Assembly (NCBI GenBank): GCA_934316925.1
Contig: CAKREC010000018.1
Span: forward strand, 1-38,694
Direction: 5' to 3'
From: an uncultured Eubacterium sp.
GTDB lineage: Bacteria > Bacillota > Clostridia > Lachnospirales > Lachnospiraceae
DNA length: 38,694 nt
Numbering within the stretch: position 1 is the stretch's first letter; each line of letters begins with the position of its first letter. Below are positions 1-9,984 of this stretch, in pieces. Both the position numbers and the translations under genes were made by a program. The notes below the pieces were generated by a model. It saw nothing but the letters and a program-made list of their open reading frames with translations. It was not told where the DNA came from and did not search any database.

Positions 1-366
1 TCAGAGGAGCAGCCTCATACCTTTGTTGGACGTTCAGAGGGAGCAACGTTGGTTGCGTCGCCATTTATGCGTACGGTTAAGGTTCAAAAGGCGACACTCT
101 GCTATTCCTATTTATCAGGACCTTTCCGGCAGGAAGACTATAAGGAAACGATTGCAAATTATGAAAAAGTGTTGCAAAAATATCCGGAACTGAACCGGAC
201 CGATATGACTTTTTTTGCCTGCGGAAATGCAGCTGGGAGCGGTGAGGCGCAGTATTATGCAAGTGATCACATATTAGAGTATACAGACGAGGAATACCTG
301 TGTTATAAGCAGACAGGCTATACGCCATCTATATACGATCAGGAGGAAGACAATGAACAAGAGTAG
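1..366 (+). CDS. C-terminal part of an unrecognised protein (5' end outside window)
   Basis: The frame is open from base 1 and stops with TAG at 364-366, so the true start lies upstream of the window. A TTG at 49 is the first possible internal start, but it has no convincing ribosome-binding site. About 121 residues are visible. They are soluble in character, with a segment rich in Tyr and acidic residues and an acidic C-terminal tail (QEEDNEQE). I do not recognise a family and see no membrane segment. The last 14 bases overlap the start of the next gene, and the AGGAGG for that gene (341-346) lies inside this one, so the two are probably translationally coupled. The visible part gives no basis for assigning a function. 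Confidence 0.6.
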   Translation, partial: SEEQPHTFVGRSEGATLVASPFMRTVKVQKATLCYSYLSGPFRQEDYKETIANYEKVLQKYPELNRTDMTFFACGNAAGSGEAQYYASDHILEYTDEEYLCYKQTGYTPSIYDQEEDNEQE

Positions 367-1042
367 CCATTTATTTTCTGATAGCACCAGAGAATTTGAT
401 TTTTTTGAACGGTTCTGGCTGCAGATCAAGAGCATGAAATATATGTTTTTTATCCCGTTGTTAGGGTATTATGGGATTGTCCCGTTATGGGTATGGGCGC
501 AGTCACATCGATCCGATTTTGAGTTGTTTGGATCGATCGGTGAAATCTGTTTTCTGATCGTGCCTCTTTTGTCTTCCTGGTGGCTTCTTACATATCTGAA
601 AGAGTATATAGAAGGGGCAGGAAGAGAGGTTCTGCTATTGGGAAAAGAAACATTTCGCTCGGCTCTCATTTTGTGGGCTATCAATGTGATCTGTTTTTTG
701 CCGGTGTTACTGGTGCCCAATAACACGATGTTTCAGGATGATGCTCCAAAACTCTTTTTGCAGCTGCTGATTCTGTCATTTTTGGCTAATGGGCTGGCTT
801 ATTTTCTGGCATATTACAGTGGAAGTATGACAGTTACGATGTTGTTTATCCTGATGTATACGGCGTTGTCCAACTATACATTCGCACATGAAGTATTATC
901 GAAGGTGTTTTCTCCATTTATGTATGGCGAATTGGAAAATGCCGATTTTCCGGATGAGATCGGAGTATTTGTTAAATTTCTGCTCATGGGAGTCTTTTTC
1001 TGGAGTTTTGGTGCGATAAAATCAAAAAGATTCATGAAATAA
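353..1042 (+). CDS. Multi-pass membrane protein, function unknown
   Basis: This is a 229-residue protein starting at ATG 353, with AGGAGG six bases upstream. It has about six hydrophobic segments (roughly residues 28-50, 62-82, 100-122, 132-150, 155-175 and 205-222) and a basic C-terminus, consistent with an integral membrane protein. The size and topology resemble the membrane subunit of a small ABC exporter, but no signature motif proves this. It overlaps the preceding partial gene by 14 bp in another frame, which suggests that the two products act together. A strong hairpin follows about 36 bp after the stop, so this is the last gene of its unit. Confidence 0.7.
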   Translation: MNKSSHLFSDSTREFDFFERFWLQIKSMKYMFFIPLLGYYGIVPLWVWAQSHRSDFELFGSIGEICFLIVPLLSSWWLLTYLKEYIEGAGREVLLLGKETFRSALILWAINVICFLPVLLVPNNTMFQDDAPKLFLQLLILSFLANGLAYFLAYYSGSMTVTMLFILMYTALSNYTFAHEVLSKVFSPFMYGELENADFPDEIGVFVKFLLMGVFFWSFGAIKSKRFMK

Positions 1043-1065
1043 TAGAAGAATCCCGCTGACGGGTG

Positions 1066-1094
1066 TTGAATATCATAGAAAAAACATATATAAT
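1066..1094 (+). promoter_or_regulatory. Sigma-A-type promoter for the zinc-ribbon/TIR-like gene
   Basis: TTGAAT (1066-1071), a 17-base spacer and a perfect TATAAT (1089-1094). The start would fall near 1100, about 45 bases before the ATG at 1145. The -10 box lies inside the left arm of the terminator hairpin of the preceding gene, so the two signals share the same bases. Confidence 0.6.
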
Positions 1095-1127
1095 GTTTAT
1101 TGGCATTTTATATGTTTTTTTTATTTT
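1079..1127 (+). terminator. Intrinsic terminator after the membrane protein gene
   Basis: The left arm at 1079-1095 pairs with the right arm at 1104-1120 over 17 positions with one mismatch, around an 8-base loop. The right arm runs into a T-rich tract (1115-1127). The stem is AT-rich and flanked by A and T runs. A short CCCG/CGGG hairpin also lies at 1051-1062. Confidence 0.7.
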
Positions 1128-1144
1128 GTTAGAAGGAGAGAATC

Positions 1145-3925
1145 ATGCAAGCGATGAATTGTAAGATGTGTGGCAACAAGATTGAAGTTGCTCACAAAAA
1201 GGGATATGAGGCATGTGTCTATTGTGGAAACACCGTCACGTTGCCCCGATTTGGTGATGAAGAGTCTATTGCATTATACAACAGAGGAAACCAGTTCCGG
1301 CAGGCCGGTGAGTTTGACAAGGCGTCTGCTGTTTTTGAAAAACTGATGGAAAAGAATGGACAGGAGCCGGAGGTACATTGGTGCTCGGTATTATCCCGTT
1401 ATGGAATTGTCTACGAAGAGGACAAGACCAGTTTTGAATGGAAACCACTGTGCTATCGTGCCGTGGTTACAAGTATTCTGGATGATGTTGACTACATAGA
1501 GGCGATACAGCATTCGACAGGCACTGCCAAAAGACAGTATCAAAGAGATGCGGCACAGATTGCGGAAGTGCAGCAGCGAATCGTCCGTGGGGCGCAGGGT
1601 ATGCCGGAATATGATGTGATGATCTGTCATAAGATGGACGATGACGACCATGAGCTGGCGCAGATGATCGCAGCAAAGCTGAGCAAGATGGGATATGCGG
1701 TATACATTGACAGTGAAGAGGAAGCGGAGACATCTTTGGAAGAGAAAGAGGCTCATATTCTTTCGGCGCTCAATAGTGCGAAGGTTATGCTGGTAGTTGG
1801 AACAAAGGGAAGCAATATGGAAGATGCATTGGTGCGCAATGTGTGGATGCGGTATTGCAACTTGATGGCAAGAGCAAAAGAAAAGAACTTACTCGTATGC
1901 TATGGTGGCATGGAAGCCTATGATATTCCGGAAGAACTTGTTGAACAAAAAGCGCTGGATGCCAATAAACAGACATTCTGGAACGATTTGGGTGCTGCTC
2001 TGGCAGATGCGATGCCGGATAAAGAAGTAGCAGCCATAGAGACAGAAACACCGGTAGCAGAGCCGGAAGAGGAATCGGCAAAAGCAGAACCAGTAAAAGA
2101 AGAAACGCCGGAAATAAAGAAAGAAGTGCCGGAAGAACCTAAGAGATCTAAAAGATCAAAGAAAAAACCAGAGCCGGTAGCAGAACCGGTTGTAGAAGTA
2201 GAGACTCCGACGGTAGAAGATATCGCGACTTTGGAACCGGAGCCAGAACCGGAACCGGAACCAGAACCAGAGCCGGTAAAAACGTTGGAGGATTATCTGG
2301 CAGAAGGAGCCGGAGCGCTTGCGCAGGGAGACTTTGCACAGGCAACGGCATTGTTTACTGAAGCGGTGAACATGGATCCTTCTAGTGGACAGGCATATTA
2401 TGGATTGTATTTAAGCCAGAACGGTTATCGTTCGGATGATGAATTTTGTGGCGCGATCCTGCAGAAGATCAAAGATGCAGAGCCGGAGACCGCATATTAT
2501 CCGTATGAGCGTCAGGAACTGTTATCAGAGGCAGTAGAAAAATATGGAGTTCCTTATTATTTTGATGAAGGAAAGATCGGTGCGATTTTAGATTACTCCG
2601 GAGAATATATTTCCTATACCAATCAAAGAAAAGATGCCAGAGACGGCATCCTTGCCTCTTTTGAATCCAGTATGCAGCTGGCAAAGGCATGTGATCCGGC
2701 AGCGGGTACATTTGGTACGACGGTACAGGGGATGCTGCGTGGTCTGATCGATAAGATGCAGGAGCTCATTGTTGAATCGGAAAACGAAGATAAAAAACAG
2801 CTTGATAAATTGAAGAAAGAATTTGAAAATCATTACAAGCAGGCGATGGCAGAGATCGAGACGACAAGTCAGGAACTGACAAAACAGCGTGACCAGGACT
2901 ATCTGGATTCCTGCAGCAGAGCAGCGGAGGCATCTACGGCGGAAGAGTTTGCCGCGTTGGTGGATGAGTTTGATAAATTTGAGGATTATAACAATGCCGT
3001 ACAGATGAAAGCGCATTGTCAAAACCGTCTGGACGAGATCCAGAATGCTGCCAGTGACAAGAAGAAAATGAAGCAGAAGATCGTTGGAGGAGTCGTTGCA
3101 GCCGTTGTGGTGGTAGCGGCAGTGATCGCTGTTCCGCGTCTGATCAATAACAGCAAAGGTGACAAGCAGGTTGCATCCGGTAACTATGAGCAGGCAACCG
3201 AAGCCTACAATAAGTCCGGTAATGAAGAAAAAGCAATGGACACCATCAAAAAACAGGTGGAAGAGTTAGAGGCAAGTTCTTCTTTTGAACAGGCAAAGAC
3301 GGTTATCGAGGAAAACTTTGAGGGGGATGCCAAAGAAGAGATGATGCAGCAGTATTATGCGGCACAGGCAGAGTACCTTACGATCGATGCAACGACAACT
3401 GCCAATGAAGTGGAGCAGAACATCGAACTTGTTACGGATGAAACGATAAAAGAAAAGCTTCAGAACAAACTGGATGCTTACTATTATGACAAGGGCAATG
3501 AAGCTGCCGATCAGGGAGATTTTGATACGGCACTGGAAGTGTATGATAAAGTAGTATCCGCAAATCGCAAGATTGTGGACAAGAAGATTGCACGGATCAA
3601 AAAGGCGCAGAGCAAGAAACTTTATCCGTATACAACCAATACGTTCTGGAAAGTTTCAAGCTGCACGGTCAACGGCAAGAAGACCAAGAAAGATGCTACG
3701 AACTTTACCGGAGTACATTCGAAGATCGATGAAGACCAGATCGTATATTATGCTACATTCAATGGCAAAAATATTGTGCTTTCTTCTTATAATAATATTA
3801 AGAAGGTAAAAGTGAAGGCCGGCAAGATCAATTATACTATGAGCTTTTCGGACAACAAACTGACGATCAAAGGCAAGAATGGGAAAAAGAACATTGTCTG
3901 CGAATTGAAAAGAGTGAATTTGTAA
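1145..3925 (+). CDS. Membrane-anchored zinc-ribbon / TPR / TIR-like protein
   Basis: This is a 926-residue protein starting at ATG 1145 after AGAAGGAGAG. Domains in order: an N-terminal zinc ribbon (C6xxC9, C24xxC27); a TPR-like helical part (about 40-150); a TIR-like domain (about 155-285) beginning EYDVMICHK and containing SALNSAKVMLVVGT; an acidic, Pro-rich linker with an EP repeat (364-377); a TPR region (about 380-440); a coiled coil (about 545-600); one membrane span (about 646-666) preceded by KKKMKQK; further TPR-like repeats; and a beta-rich C-terminus. Lys-rich residues before the span suggest that the N-terminal half is cytosolic and the C-terminal half extracellular. The zinc-ribbon/TPR/TIR order matches a family I know from Lachnospiraceae, but this TIR part is shortened around the catalytic region. 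Terminators and its own promoter make it monocistronic. A signalling or scaffold role is inference. Confidence 0.75.
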   Translation: MQAMNCKMCGNKIEVAHKKGYEACVYCGNTVTLPRFGDEESIALYNRGNQFRQAGEFDKASAVFEKLMEKNGQEPEVHWCSVLSRYGIVYEEDKTSFEWKPLCYRAVVTSILDDVDYIEAIQHSTGTAKRQYQRDAAQIAEVQQRIVRGAQGMPEYDVMICHKMDDDDHELAQMIAAKLSKMGYAVYIDSEEEAETSLEEKEAHILSALNSAKVMLVVGTKGSNMEDALVRNVWMRYCNLMARAKEKNLLVCYGGMEAYDIPEELVEQKALDANKQTFWNDLGAALADAMPDKEVAAIETETPVAEPEEESAKAEPVKEETPEIKKEVPEEPKRSKRSKKKPEPVAEPVVEVETPTVEDIATLEPEPEPEPEPEPEPVKTLEDYLAEGAGALAQGDFAQATALFTEAVNMDPSSGQAYYGLYLSQNGYRSDDEFCGAILQKIKDAEPETAYYPYERQELLSEAVEKYGVPYYFDEGKIGAILDYSGEYISYTNQRKDARDGILASFESSMQLAKACDPAAGTFGTTVQGMLRGLIDKMQELIVESENEDKKQLDKLKKEFENHYKQAMAEIETTSQELTKQRDQDYLDSCSRAAEASTAEEFAALVDEFDKFEDYNNAVQMKAHCQNRLDEIQNAASDKKKMKQKIVGGVVAAVVVVAAVIAVPRLINNSKGDKQVASGNYEQATEAYNKSGNEEKAMDTIKKQVEELEASSSFEQAKTVIEENFEGDAKEEMMQQYYAAQAEYLTIDATTTANEVEQNIELVTDETIKEKLQNKLDAYYYDKGNEAADQGDFDTALEVYDKVVSANRKIVDKKIARIKKAQSKKLYPYTTNTFWKVSSCTVNGKKTKKDATNFTGVHSKIDEDQIVYYATFNGKNIVLSSYNNIKKVKVKAGKINYTMSFSDNKLTIKGKNGKKNIVCELKRVNL
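2234..2275 (+). repeat. In-frame GAR-CCN repeat encoding seven Glu-Pro units
   Basis: Seven consecutive Glu-Pro codon pairs (GAA/GAG followed by CCG/CCA) encode residues 364-377 of the TIR-like protein. Such a tract forms a stiff extended linker. As a near-perfect 6-base repeat, it could vary in length between strains. Confidence 0.8.
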
Positions 3926-3955
3926 TATAAAGAAATGTTCAAAATGGTTTGAAGT

Positions 3956-3994
3956 AAAAGAAAGAACTGCGGATTGGTGGTTCTTTCTTTTTTT
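3956..3994 (+). terminator. Intrinsic terminator after the TIR-like gene
   Basis: AAAAGAAAGAAC (3956-3967) pairs perfectly with GTTCTTTCTTTT (3980-3991) around a 12-base loop and is followed by further T residues. It separates the TIR-like gene from the heat-shock operon. Confidence 0.8.
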
Positions 3995-4015
3995 GAAAAA
4001 AATTTTTTTAAGGTA

Positions 4016-4044
4016 TTGACAATATAATTTGTTGGTGTTATCTT
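4016..4044 (+). promoter_or_regulatory. Heat-shock operon promoter
   Basis: Perfect -35 TTGACA (4016-4021), 17-base spacer and -10 TATCTT (4039-4044). The predicted start near 4051 places the CIRCE operator in the first bases of the transcript, the usual position for HrcA repression. Confidence 0.8.
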
Positions 4045-4059
4045 AAGTGTAGTCAATGA

Positions 4060-4086
4060 TTAGCACTCTTCAAATACGAGTGCTAA
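4060..4086 (+). promoter_or_regulatory. CIRCE operator (HrcA binding site)
   Basis: TTAGCACTC (4060-4068), a 9-base spacer and GAGTGCTAA (4078-4086). This is an exact match to the CIRCE consensus inverted repeat. It lies between the promoter and hrcA, so HrcA should repress the whole operon and release it under heat or misfolding stress. Confidence 0.97.
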
Positions 4087-4132
4087 CAAAAAACAAATGA
4101 CATACATTGCTTGTGATAAAGGAAGTGATAGG

Positions 4133-5170
4133 ATGGAATTGAATGAGCGTAAGCAAAAGATCTTAGAGACGATCATACGAAATTATATGGAGACAGGAGA
4201 ACCGGTTGGTTCGCGTACCGTTTCCAAGTATACCGATCTGAATTTAAGTTCTGCTACAATCCGCAACGAGATGGCTGATCTCGAAGAGATGGGATATATT
4301 TTACAGCCGCATACCTCGGCAGGTCGTATTCCTTCAGACAAGGCGTATCGTTTGTATGTTGACACCATGTTGCAGCAAAAAGATCAACAGATGGAACAGA
4401 TGCAGACTCTGATGGTAGAGAAAGCAGATAAGATCGATCTGCTCCTGCAGCAGGTAGCAAAGCTTCTGGCACAGAACACCAATTATACATCGATGGTGAC
4501 AAAGCCGAAGTACCAGCACAAAAAGATCAAGTTCATCCAGTTGAACCGGATTTCGGAAAATCAGCTGCTGATGCTTTTGATCCTCGACAACAATCATGTC
4601 AGCAACAAGCTGTTGACATGGAATCAGGAGTTAGACGACAGTGTGATCGCGCAGATGAATTTCCTGCTGAACAGTGCACTGAACGGACTTGATTTTACCG
4701 AGATCAATATGGCGATCATGCAGAGCATCAAAGAGCAGGCTGGTGAGTATGGCGAGCTGGCATCCCTGATCCTGGATTGTGTGTCGGAGGTTATGTCCGA
4801 GGAAGACGATTCCGAGATCTACACATCGGGAGCTACCAACATTTTGAAATATCCGGAACTGACCGACCGGGAGAATATTACAGGTCTTTTGTCCACATTC
4901 GAAGAGAAGAAGATGTTGGCGGCATGGGCCAATGATTCGACGATGGAAGATGATGGAGAGGAACATGGTATACAGGTTTACATTGGAGAGGAGTCTCCGG
5001 TAGAAAGCATGAAAGACTGTTCTGTTGTGACGGCCACCTACAAGATAAAGGAAGGCGTGTATGGCAAGATCGGTATTGTCGGGCCAAAGCGTATGGACTA
5101 TGATAAAGTAGTTGGCACATTGGAAAACTGCATGCAGCAGTTAGATGATATATTCAAAGAAAACAACTAG
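4133..5170 (+). CDS. hrcA: Heat-inducible transcription repressor HrcA
   Basis: HrcA represses class I heat-shock genes by binding CIRCE, and its active state depends on GroEL. The 345-residue protein has the family's length. It starts MELNERKQKILETIIRNY, a winged-helix DNA-binding domain, with the typical stretches GEPVGSRTVS and SSATIRNEMADLEEMGY and the HTSAGRIPSDKAYR motif near residue 70. The C-terminal part is the GAF-like and insert domain. I chose ATG 4133 because GGAAG lies upstream and family members begin here. An in-frame ATG at 4097 would add 12 unconserved residues and lies only 10 bases past CIRCE. It is the first gene of the operon, and grpE follows after 24 bp. Confidence 0.97.
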   Translation: MELNERKQKILETIIRNYMETGEPVGSRTVSKYTDLNLSSATIRNEMADLEEMGYILQPHTSAGRIPSDKAYRLYVDTMLQQKDQQMEQMQTLMVEKADKIDLLLQQVAKLLAQNTNYTSMVTKPKYQHKKIKFIQLNRISENQLLMLLILDNNHVSNKLLTWNQELDDSVIAQMNFLLNSALNGLDFTEINMAIMQSIKEQAGEYGELASLILDCVSEVMSEEDDSEIYTSGATNILKYPELTDRENITGLLSTFEEKKMLAAWANDSTMEDDGEEHGIQVYIGEESPVESMKDCSVVTATYKIKEGVYGKIGIVGPKRMDYDKVVGTLENCMQQLDDIFKENN

Positions 5171-5194
5171 CAAAGATCAGGAAAGGAAGGTGGA

Positions 5195-5800
5195 ATGAAA
5201 GTGGCGGAAGAAAAGAAGATGGATGAGACCGTAGAAGAAACGGTGGAAGAGACAGCGAAAGATGTTACCACCGAAGAAGTCGAACAGGAACAAAAGCAGG
5301 CAGAGGAAGCGGTAGCAAAAGAAGAAGTCGAAGAAAAGAAAAAAGCTAAGAAAAAGAAGAAAGATAAAAAAGATGAGAAGATCGAAGAATTAAACGATCG
5401 TCTTATGAGAAATCTGGCGGAGTTTGAGAACTTTCGCAATCGTTCGGAAAAAGAAAAAGGAGCCATGTTTGACATGGGAGCCAAATCGGTCGTGGAGAAG
5501 ATCCTCCCGGTCGTTGACAACTTAGAGCGTGGTTTTGATGGACTTTCCGATGAAGAAAAAGAATCTCCGTTTGTGAAAGGAATTGAAGCCGTTTACAAAC
5601 AATTACAGACCGCGTTTGAAGAATTGGGAGTTACCCCGATCGAGGCGCTGGGACAGGAATTCGACCCGAATCTCCACAATGCTGTGATGCACGATGAGGA
5701 TGACTCGGATGAGACTAACAAGGTTGTGGAAGAGTTCCAGAAGGGCTATCTGTATAAAGACAGTGTAGTTCGTCATAGTATGGTTAAAGTGTTAAATTAA
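5195..5800 (+). CDS. grpE: Nucleotide exchange factor GrpE
   Basis: GrpE drives ADP release from DnaK in the Hsp70 cycle. The 201-residue protein begins with a very acidic and then Lys-rich low-complexity tail (about 1-60). A long helix containing RLMRNLAEFENFRNRSEKEK follows, which is the GrpE dimerisation coiled coil. The C-terminal beta domain includes the typical GQEFDPNLHNAVMH and ends with the family-like VVRHSMVKVLN. AGGAAGGTGGA precedes the ATG. It lies between hrcA and dnaK and is expressed from the CIRCE promoter. Confidence 0.97.
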   Translation: MKVAEEKKMDETVEETVEETAKDVTTEEVEQEQKQAEEAVAKEEVEEKKKAKKKKKDKKDEKIEELNDRLMRNLAEFENFRNRSEKEKGAMFDMGAKSVVEKILPVVDNLERGFDGLSDEEKESPFVKGIEAVYKQLQTAFEELGVTPIEALGQEFDPNLHNAVMHDEDDSDETNKVVEEFQKGYLYKDSVVRHSMVKVLN

Positions 5801-5822
5801 CAATATATCAGGTATGTCGTAA

Positions 5823-7718
<1,896 letters not shown>

Positions 7719-7749
7719 TGAATCAATAAGATGATCCAATAACCAAGTA

Positions 7750-7775
7750 GCCCGACAGAGCATTCTCAGTCGGGC
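7750..7775 (+). other. Intercistronic hairpin between dnaK and dnaJ
   Basis: GCCCGAC (7750-7756) and GTCGGGC (7769-7775) form a perfect 7-bp GC-rich stem around a 12-base loop. No T tract follows, so it is not a normal terminator. It could stabilise the 3' end of a processed hrcA-grpE-dnaK message or reduce read-through into dnaJ. That role is inferred from its position only. Confidence 0.6.
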
Positions 7776-7817
7776 GAATTTGGGTATTATGGAAAACTCT
7801 AGAACGGAGGATTGAAA

Positions 7818-8957
7818 ATGGCAGATAAGCGAGATTATTATGAGGTATTAGGCGTGGATCGAAACGCAGATGATGCCACATTGAAGAAAGCATATCGTGT
7901 TTTAGCAAAAAAATACCATCCCGATACCAATCCGGGAGATAAGGATGCAGAGGCAAAATTCAAAGAGGCTTCCGAAGCTTACGCTGTGTTGAGTGATCCG
8001 GAAAAACGTCGTCAATATGACCAGTTTGGTCATGCTGCTTTTGACGGTGGTGCTGGTGGAGCCGGTGGCTTCTCCGGTATGAACATGGATGATATTTTTG
8101 GTGGCTTTGGAGATATTTTCGGAGACATCTTTGGAGGTGGCTTTGGCGGCGGAAGACGTCAGGCAGACCCGAATGCTCCACAACGCGGAGCAAATGTTCG
8201 AACCAGAGTGCAGATCACATTTGAGGAAGCCTGCTTTGGTGTAGAAAAAGAAATTGAGATCCCGATGAAGGATGAGTGTACAACATGTGGCGGCAATGGC
8301 TGCAAGCCAGGATCCCAGCCGGTTACCTGTGGACAGTGTGGCGGCCGTGGTCAGGTGGTACATCAGCAGCAGTCTCTGTTTGGCATGGTGCAGAATGTGA
8401 GTGTATGTTCTGCCTGTCACGGAACTGGAAAGATCATTAAGGACAAATGCCCGACTTGTCATGGAGAAGGTTATACTTCCAGCAGGAAGAAATTGCAGGT
8501 ATCCATTCCGGCGGGTATCGATCATGGTCAGAGCGTACGTATCCGCGGCAAGGGAGAACCTGGCAAAAACGGTGGACAGCGCGGTGACCTTCTGGTTGAA
8601 GTATATGTACAGAGCAGTCCAGAGTTTGAAAGACATGACTATGATATTTATTCTACGGTCAAGATCTCTTACCCACGCGCCGCACTTGGTGGAGATGTGA
8701 TCATTCATACGATTGATGGAGATGTGGCATACAATGTAAAGGCCGGTACACAGACCAACACAAGAGTACGTCTTCGTGGAAAAGGTGTTCCATCGCTCCG
8801 CAACAAAAAAATGCGTGGAAATCACTATGTAGATCTGGTTGTAGATGTACCGACAAGTCTTACAAAAGAACAGAAGAAATTGCTGGAGCAGCTTGATGAT
8901 TCTTTTGAGAAAAAAGATAAAAAAGAAGAGAGAGGCCACGGCAGAAAGAGAAAGTAA
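7818..8957 (+). CDS. dnaJ: Chaperone protein DnaJ (Hsp40)
   Basis: DnaJ delivers unfolded clients to DnaK and stimulates its ATPase. The 379-residue type I protein contains a J domain with the HPD motif (residues 34-36), a Gly/Phe-rich region (about 75-115), four zinc-binding repeats ([32 protein letters not shown]) and the C-terminal substrate-binding domains. ATG 7818 follows GGAGG by seven bases. A TTG at 7812 in the same frame is too close to that site. The stop codon overlaps the next start by one base, so the membrane protein gene downstream is translationally coupled to dnaJ. Confidence 0.98.
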   Translation: MADKRDYYEVLGVDRNADDATLKKAYRVLAKKYHPDTNPGDKDAEAKFKEASEAYAVLSDPEKRRQYDQFGHAAFDGGAGGAGGFSGMNMDDIFGGFGDIFGDIFGGGFGGGRRQADPNAPQRGANVRTRVQITFEEACFGVEKEIEIPMKDECTTCGGNGCKPGSQPVTCGQCGGRGQVVHQQQSLFGMVQNVSVCSACHGTGKIIKDKCPTCHGEGYTSSRKKLQVSIPAGIDHGQSVRIRGKGEPGKNGGQRGDLLVEVYVQSSPEFERHDYDIYSTVKISYPRAALGGDVIIHTIDGDVAYNVKAGTQTNTRVRLRGKGVPSLRNKKMRGNHYVDLVVDVPTSLTKEQKKLLEQLDDSFEKKDKKEERGHGRKRK

Positions 8958-9589
8958 TGAATTTTGTAAAACGAATGAAAGAGCTGACACCGAGAAGATG
9001 GGCGGGCATGATCTTAGGTAATCTGATCATGTCGATCGGAATTGCGGTGCTCAAATGGTCTCACACCGGCAATGATCCATTTGCGGCTATGGTGATGTCA
9101 CTGGCGGAAAATGTTTTTCATGTACGCTATGGACTTGTACTCATCATCACCAACTGTTTTATCTTTCTCATTGAGATTTTGCTGGGAAGAAAATACATTG
9201 GCCCGGGAACCGTGGTCAACTGGTTCTTGCTGGGGCCGGTCGTGGACTTTGTTTACCCATTTATGGTTCGGATCGGACTGCCTCATGTATTGTGGCAGAA
9301 CCTGATCCTTTCGATCCTTGGTGTCGTGATCATTGCATTTTCCTGCTCGGTATATCAGACGTCCGATGCCGGAATATCTCCGTATGACTCACTGGCAGTG
9401 ATCGGAGATGAAAAGACCAACGTGCCGTACTTTTGGTGGCGGATTGGCTGCGAGGCGGTCTGTGCATTCGTCTGTTTTGTCACAGGCGGCGTTATGGGGA
9501 TCGGCATGATCCTATGCGTGTTCGGACTGGGGCCGATCATCTCATTTTTTGATAAATATTTTTCAAGACCGGTTATTTTGGGCAAATAA
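8957..9589 (+). CDS. YczE/YyaS/YitT-like integral membrane protein
   Basis: This 210-residue protein has about five hydrophobic segments and the GNLIMSIGIAVLKWSHTGNDPFAA region typical of the YczE/YyaS family near its N-terminus (the Gly at about residue 18 to the Asn-Asp-Pro near 38). It also has the matching QTSDAGISPYDSLAV stretch around residue 135. The biochemical function of this family is not established. The ATG overlaps the dnaJ stop (TAATG), so it is part of or coupled to the heat-shock operon. A strong terminator begins at its stop codon. I can suggest no specific role in protein folding. Confidence 0.8.
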   Translation: MNFVKRMKELTPRRWAGMILGNLIMSIGIAVLKWSHTGNDPFAAMVMSLAENVFHVRYGLVLIITNCFIFLIEILLGRKYIGPGTVVNWFLLGPVVDFVYPFMVRIGLPHVLWQNLILSILGVVIIAFSCSVYQTSDAGISPYDSLAVIGDEKTNVPYFWWRIGCEAVCAFVCFVTGGVMGIGMILCVFGLGPIISFFDKYFSRPVILGK

Positions 9590-9653
9590 AAAAAGCTCAT
9601 TTGCATGGCATATGGGGGAAAACCCTCAATGCTTCTTGCAAATGAGCTTTTTT
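9589..9653. terminator. Bidirectional intrinsic terminator
   Basis: A 17-bp perfect stem (9589-9605 with 9637-9653) has an A tract on the left and a T tract on the right, so it works in both directions. The 31-base loop holds a second small hairpin (GCAT/ATGC with an inner G/C stem). It ends the heat-shock operon on the plus strand and the 71-residue gene on the minus strand. Confidence 0.9.
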
Positions 9654-9659
9654 GCATCA

Positions 9660-9875
9660 TCATTGTTCGTCCACAACATCGGTAAACAGGATAACCGGCT
9701 TACCTAAGTGGTACTGGTAAGATTTGATCACATTGCCGCTGAATACCCGCAATGGACGCCAGTTGCACAGATCAAAATCTTTATGATACGGAAGATGATT
9801 GTAAAATTCATTGTGTGCATCTTTTCCTGGATCATAACTCATGAGAGATTTTTTTAGTAATTCCTGTGTTGTCAA
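9660..9875 (-). CDS. Small protein of unknown function
   Basis: This is a 71-residue ORF read from TTG at 9875-9873 to TGA at 9662-9660. Support for a real gene comes from a GAGG ribosome-binding site nine bases upstream of the TTG, a good minus-strand promoter at 9922-9950 and the bidirectional terminator right after the stop. The product is soluble, His/Tyr-rich in the middle (HNEFYNHLPYHKDFDLCNW), with a hydrophobic stretch near the C-terminus (KPVILFTDVV). I do not recognise the family and assign no function. Confidence 0.65.
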   Translation of the reverse strand: MTTQELLKKSLMSYDPGKDAHNEFYNHLPYHKDFDLCNWRPLRVFSGNVIKSYQYHLGKPVILFTDVVDEQ

Positions 9876-9921
9876 ATTTGTAGTCCTCGTTTCCTATATC
9901 GAATAAAACATTTCAATATGT

Positions 9922-9950
9922 ATTATATTCCAATTTGCAGAATTAAACAA
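9922..9950 (-). promoter_or_regulatory. Minus-strand promoter of the 71-residue gene
   Basis: On the minus strand, TTGTTT (9950-9945), a 17-base spacer and a perfect TATAAT (9927-9922). The predicted start is near 9915, about 40 bases before the TTG start codon. Confidence 0.6.
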
Positions 9951-9955
9951 CACTC

Positions 9956-9984
9956 TTGTTAAAACAATTCGAATTTGATAAAAT
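9956..9984 (+). promoter_or_regulatory. Promoter of the DHH phosphoesterase gene
   Basis: TTGTTA (9956-9961), a 17-base spacer and TAAAAT (9979-9984). The start would be near 9991, so the 5' leader before ATG 10015 is only about 24 bases. Five bases separate its -35 box from that of the divergent promoter. Confidence 0.6.

Noticed and set aside
3573..3809. A 78-codon plus-strand open frame inside the TIR-like gene
   Set aside because: Arg-rich frame shifted against a clearly coding frame, with no ribosome-binding site.
4097..4132. Upstream in-frame ATG of hrcA
   Set aside because: It lies close behind CIRCE, lacks a ribosome-binding site and adds unconserved residues. ATG 4133 has GGAAG and the conserved N-terminus.
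7902..8990. A 362-codon open frame on the minus strand opposite dnaJ
   Set aside because: Antisense to a highly conserved chaperone gene, Ser/Thr/Leu-rich without domains. It is a shadow frame.
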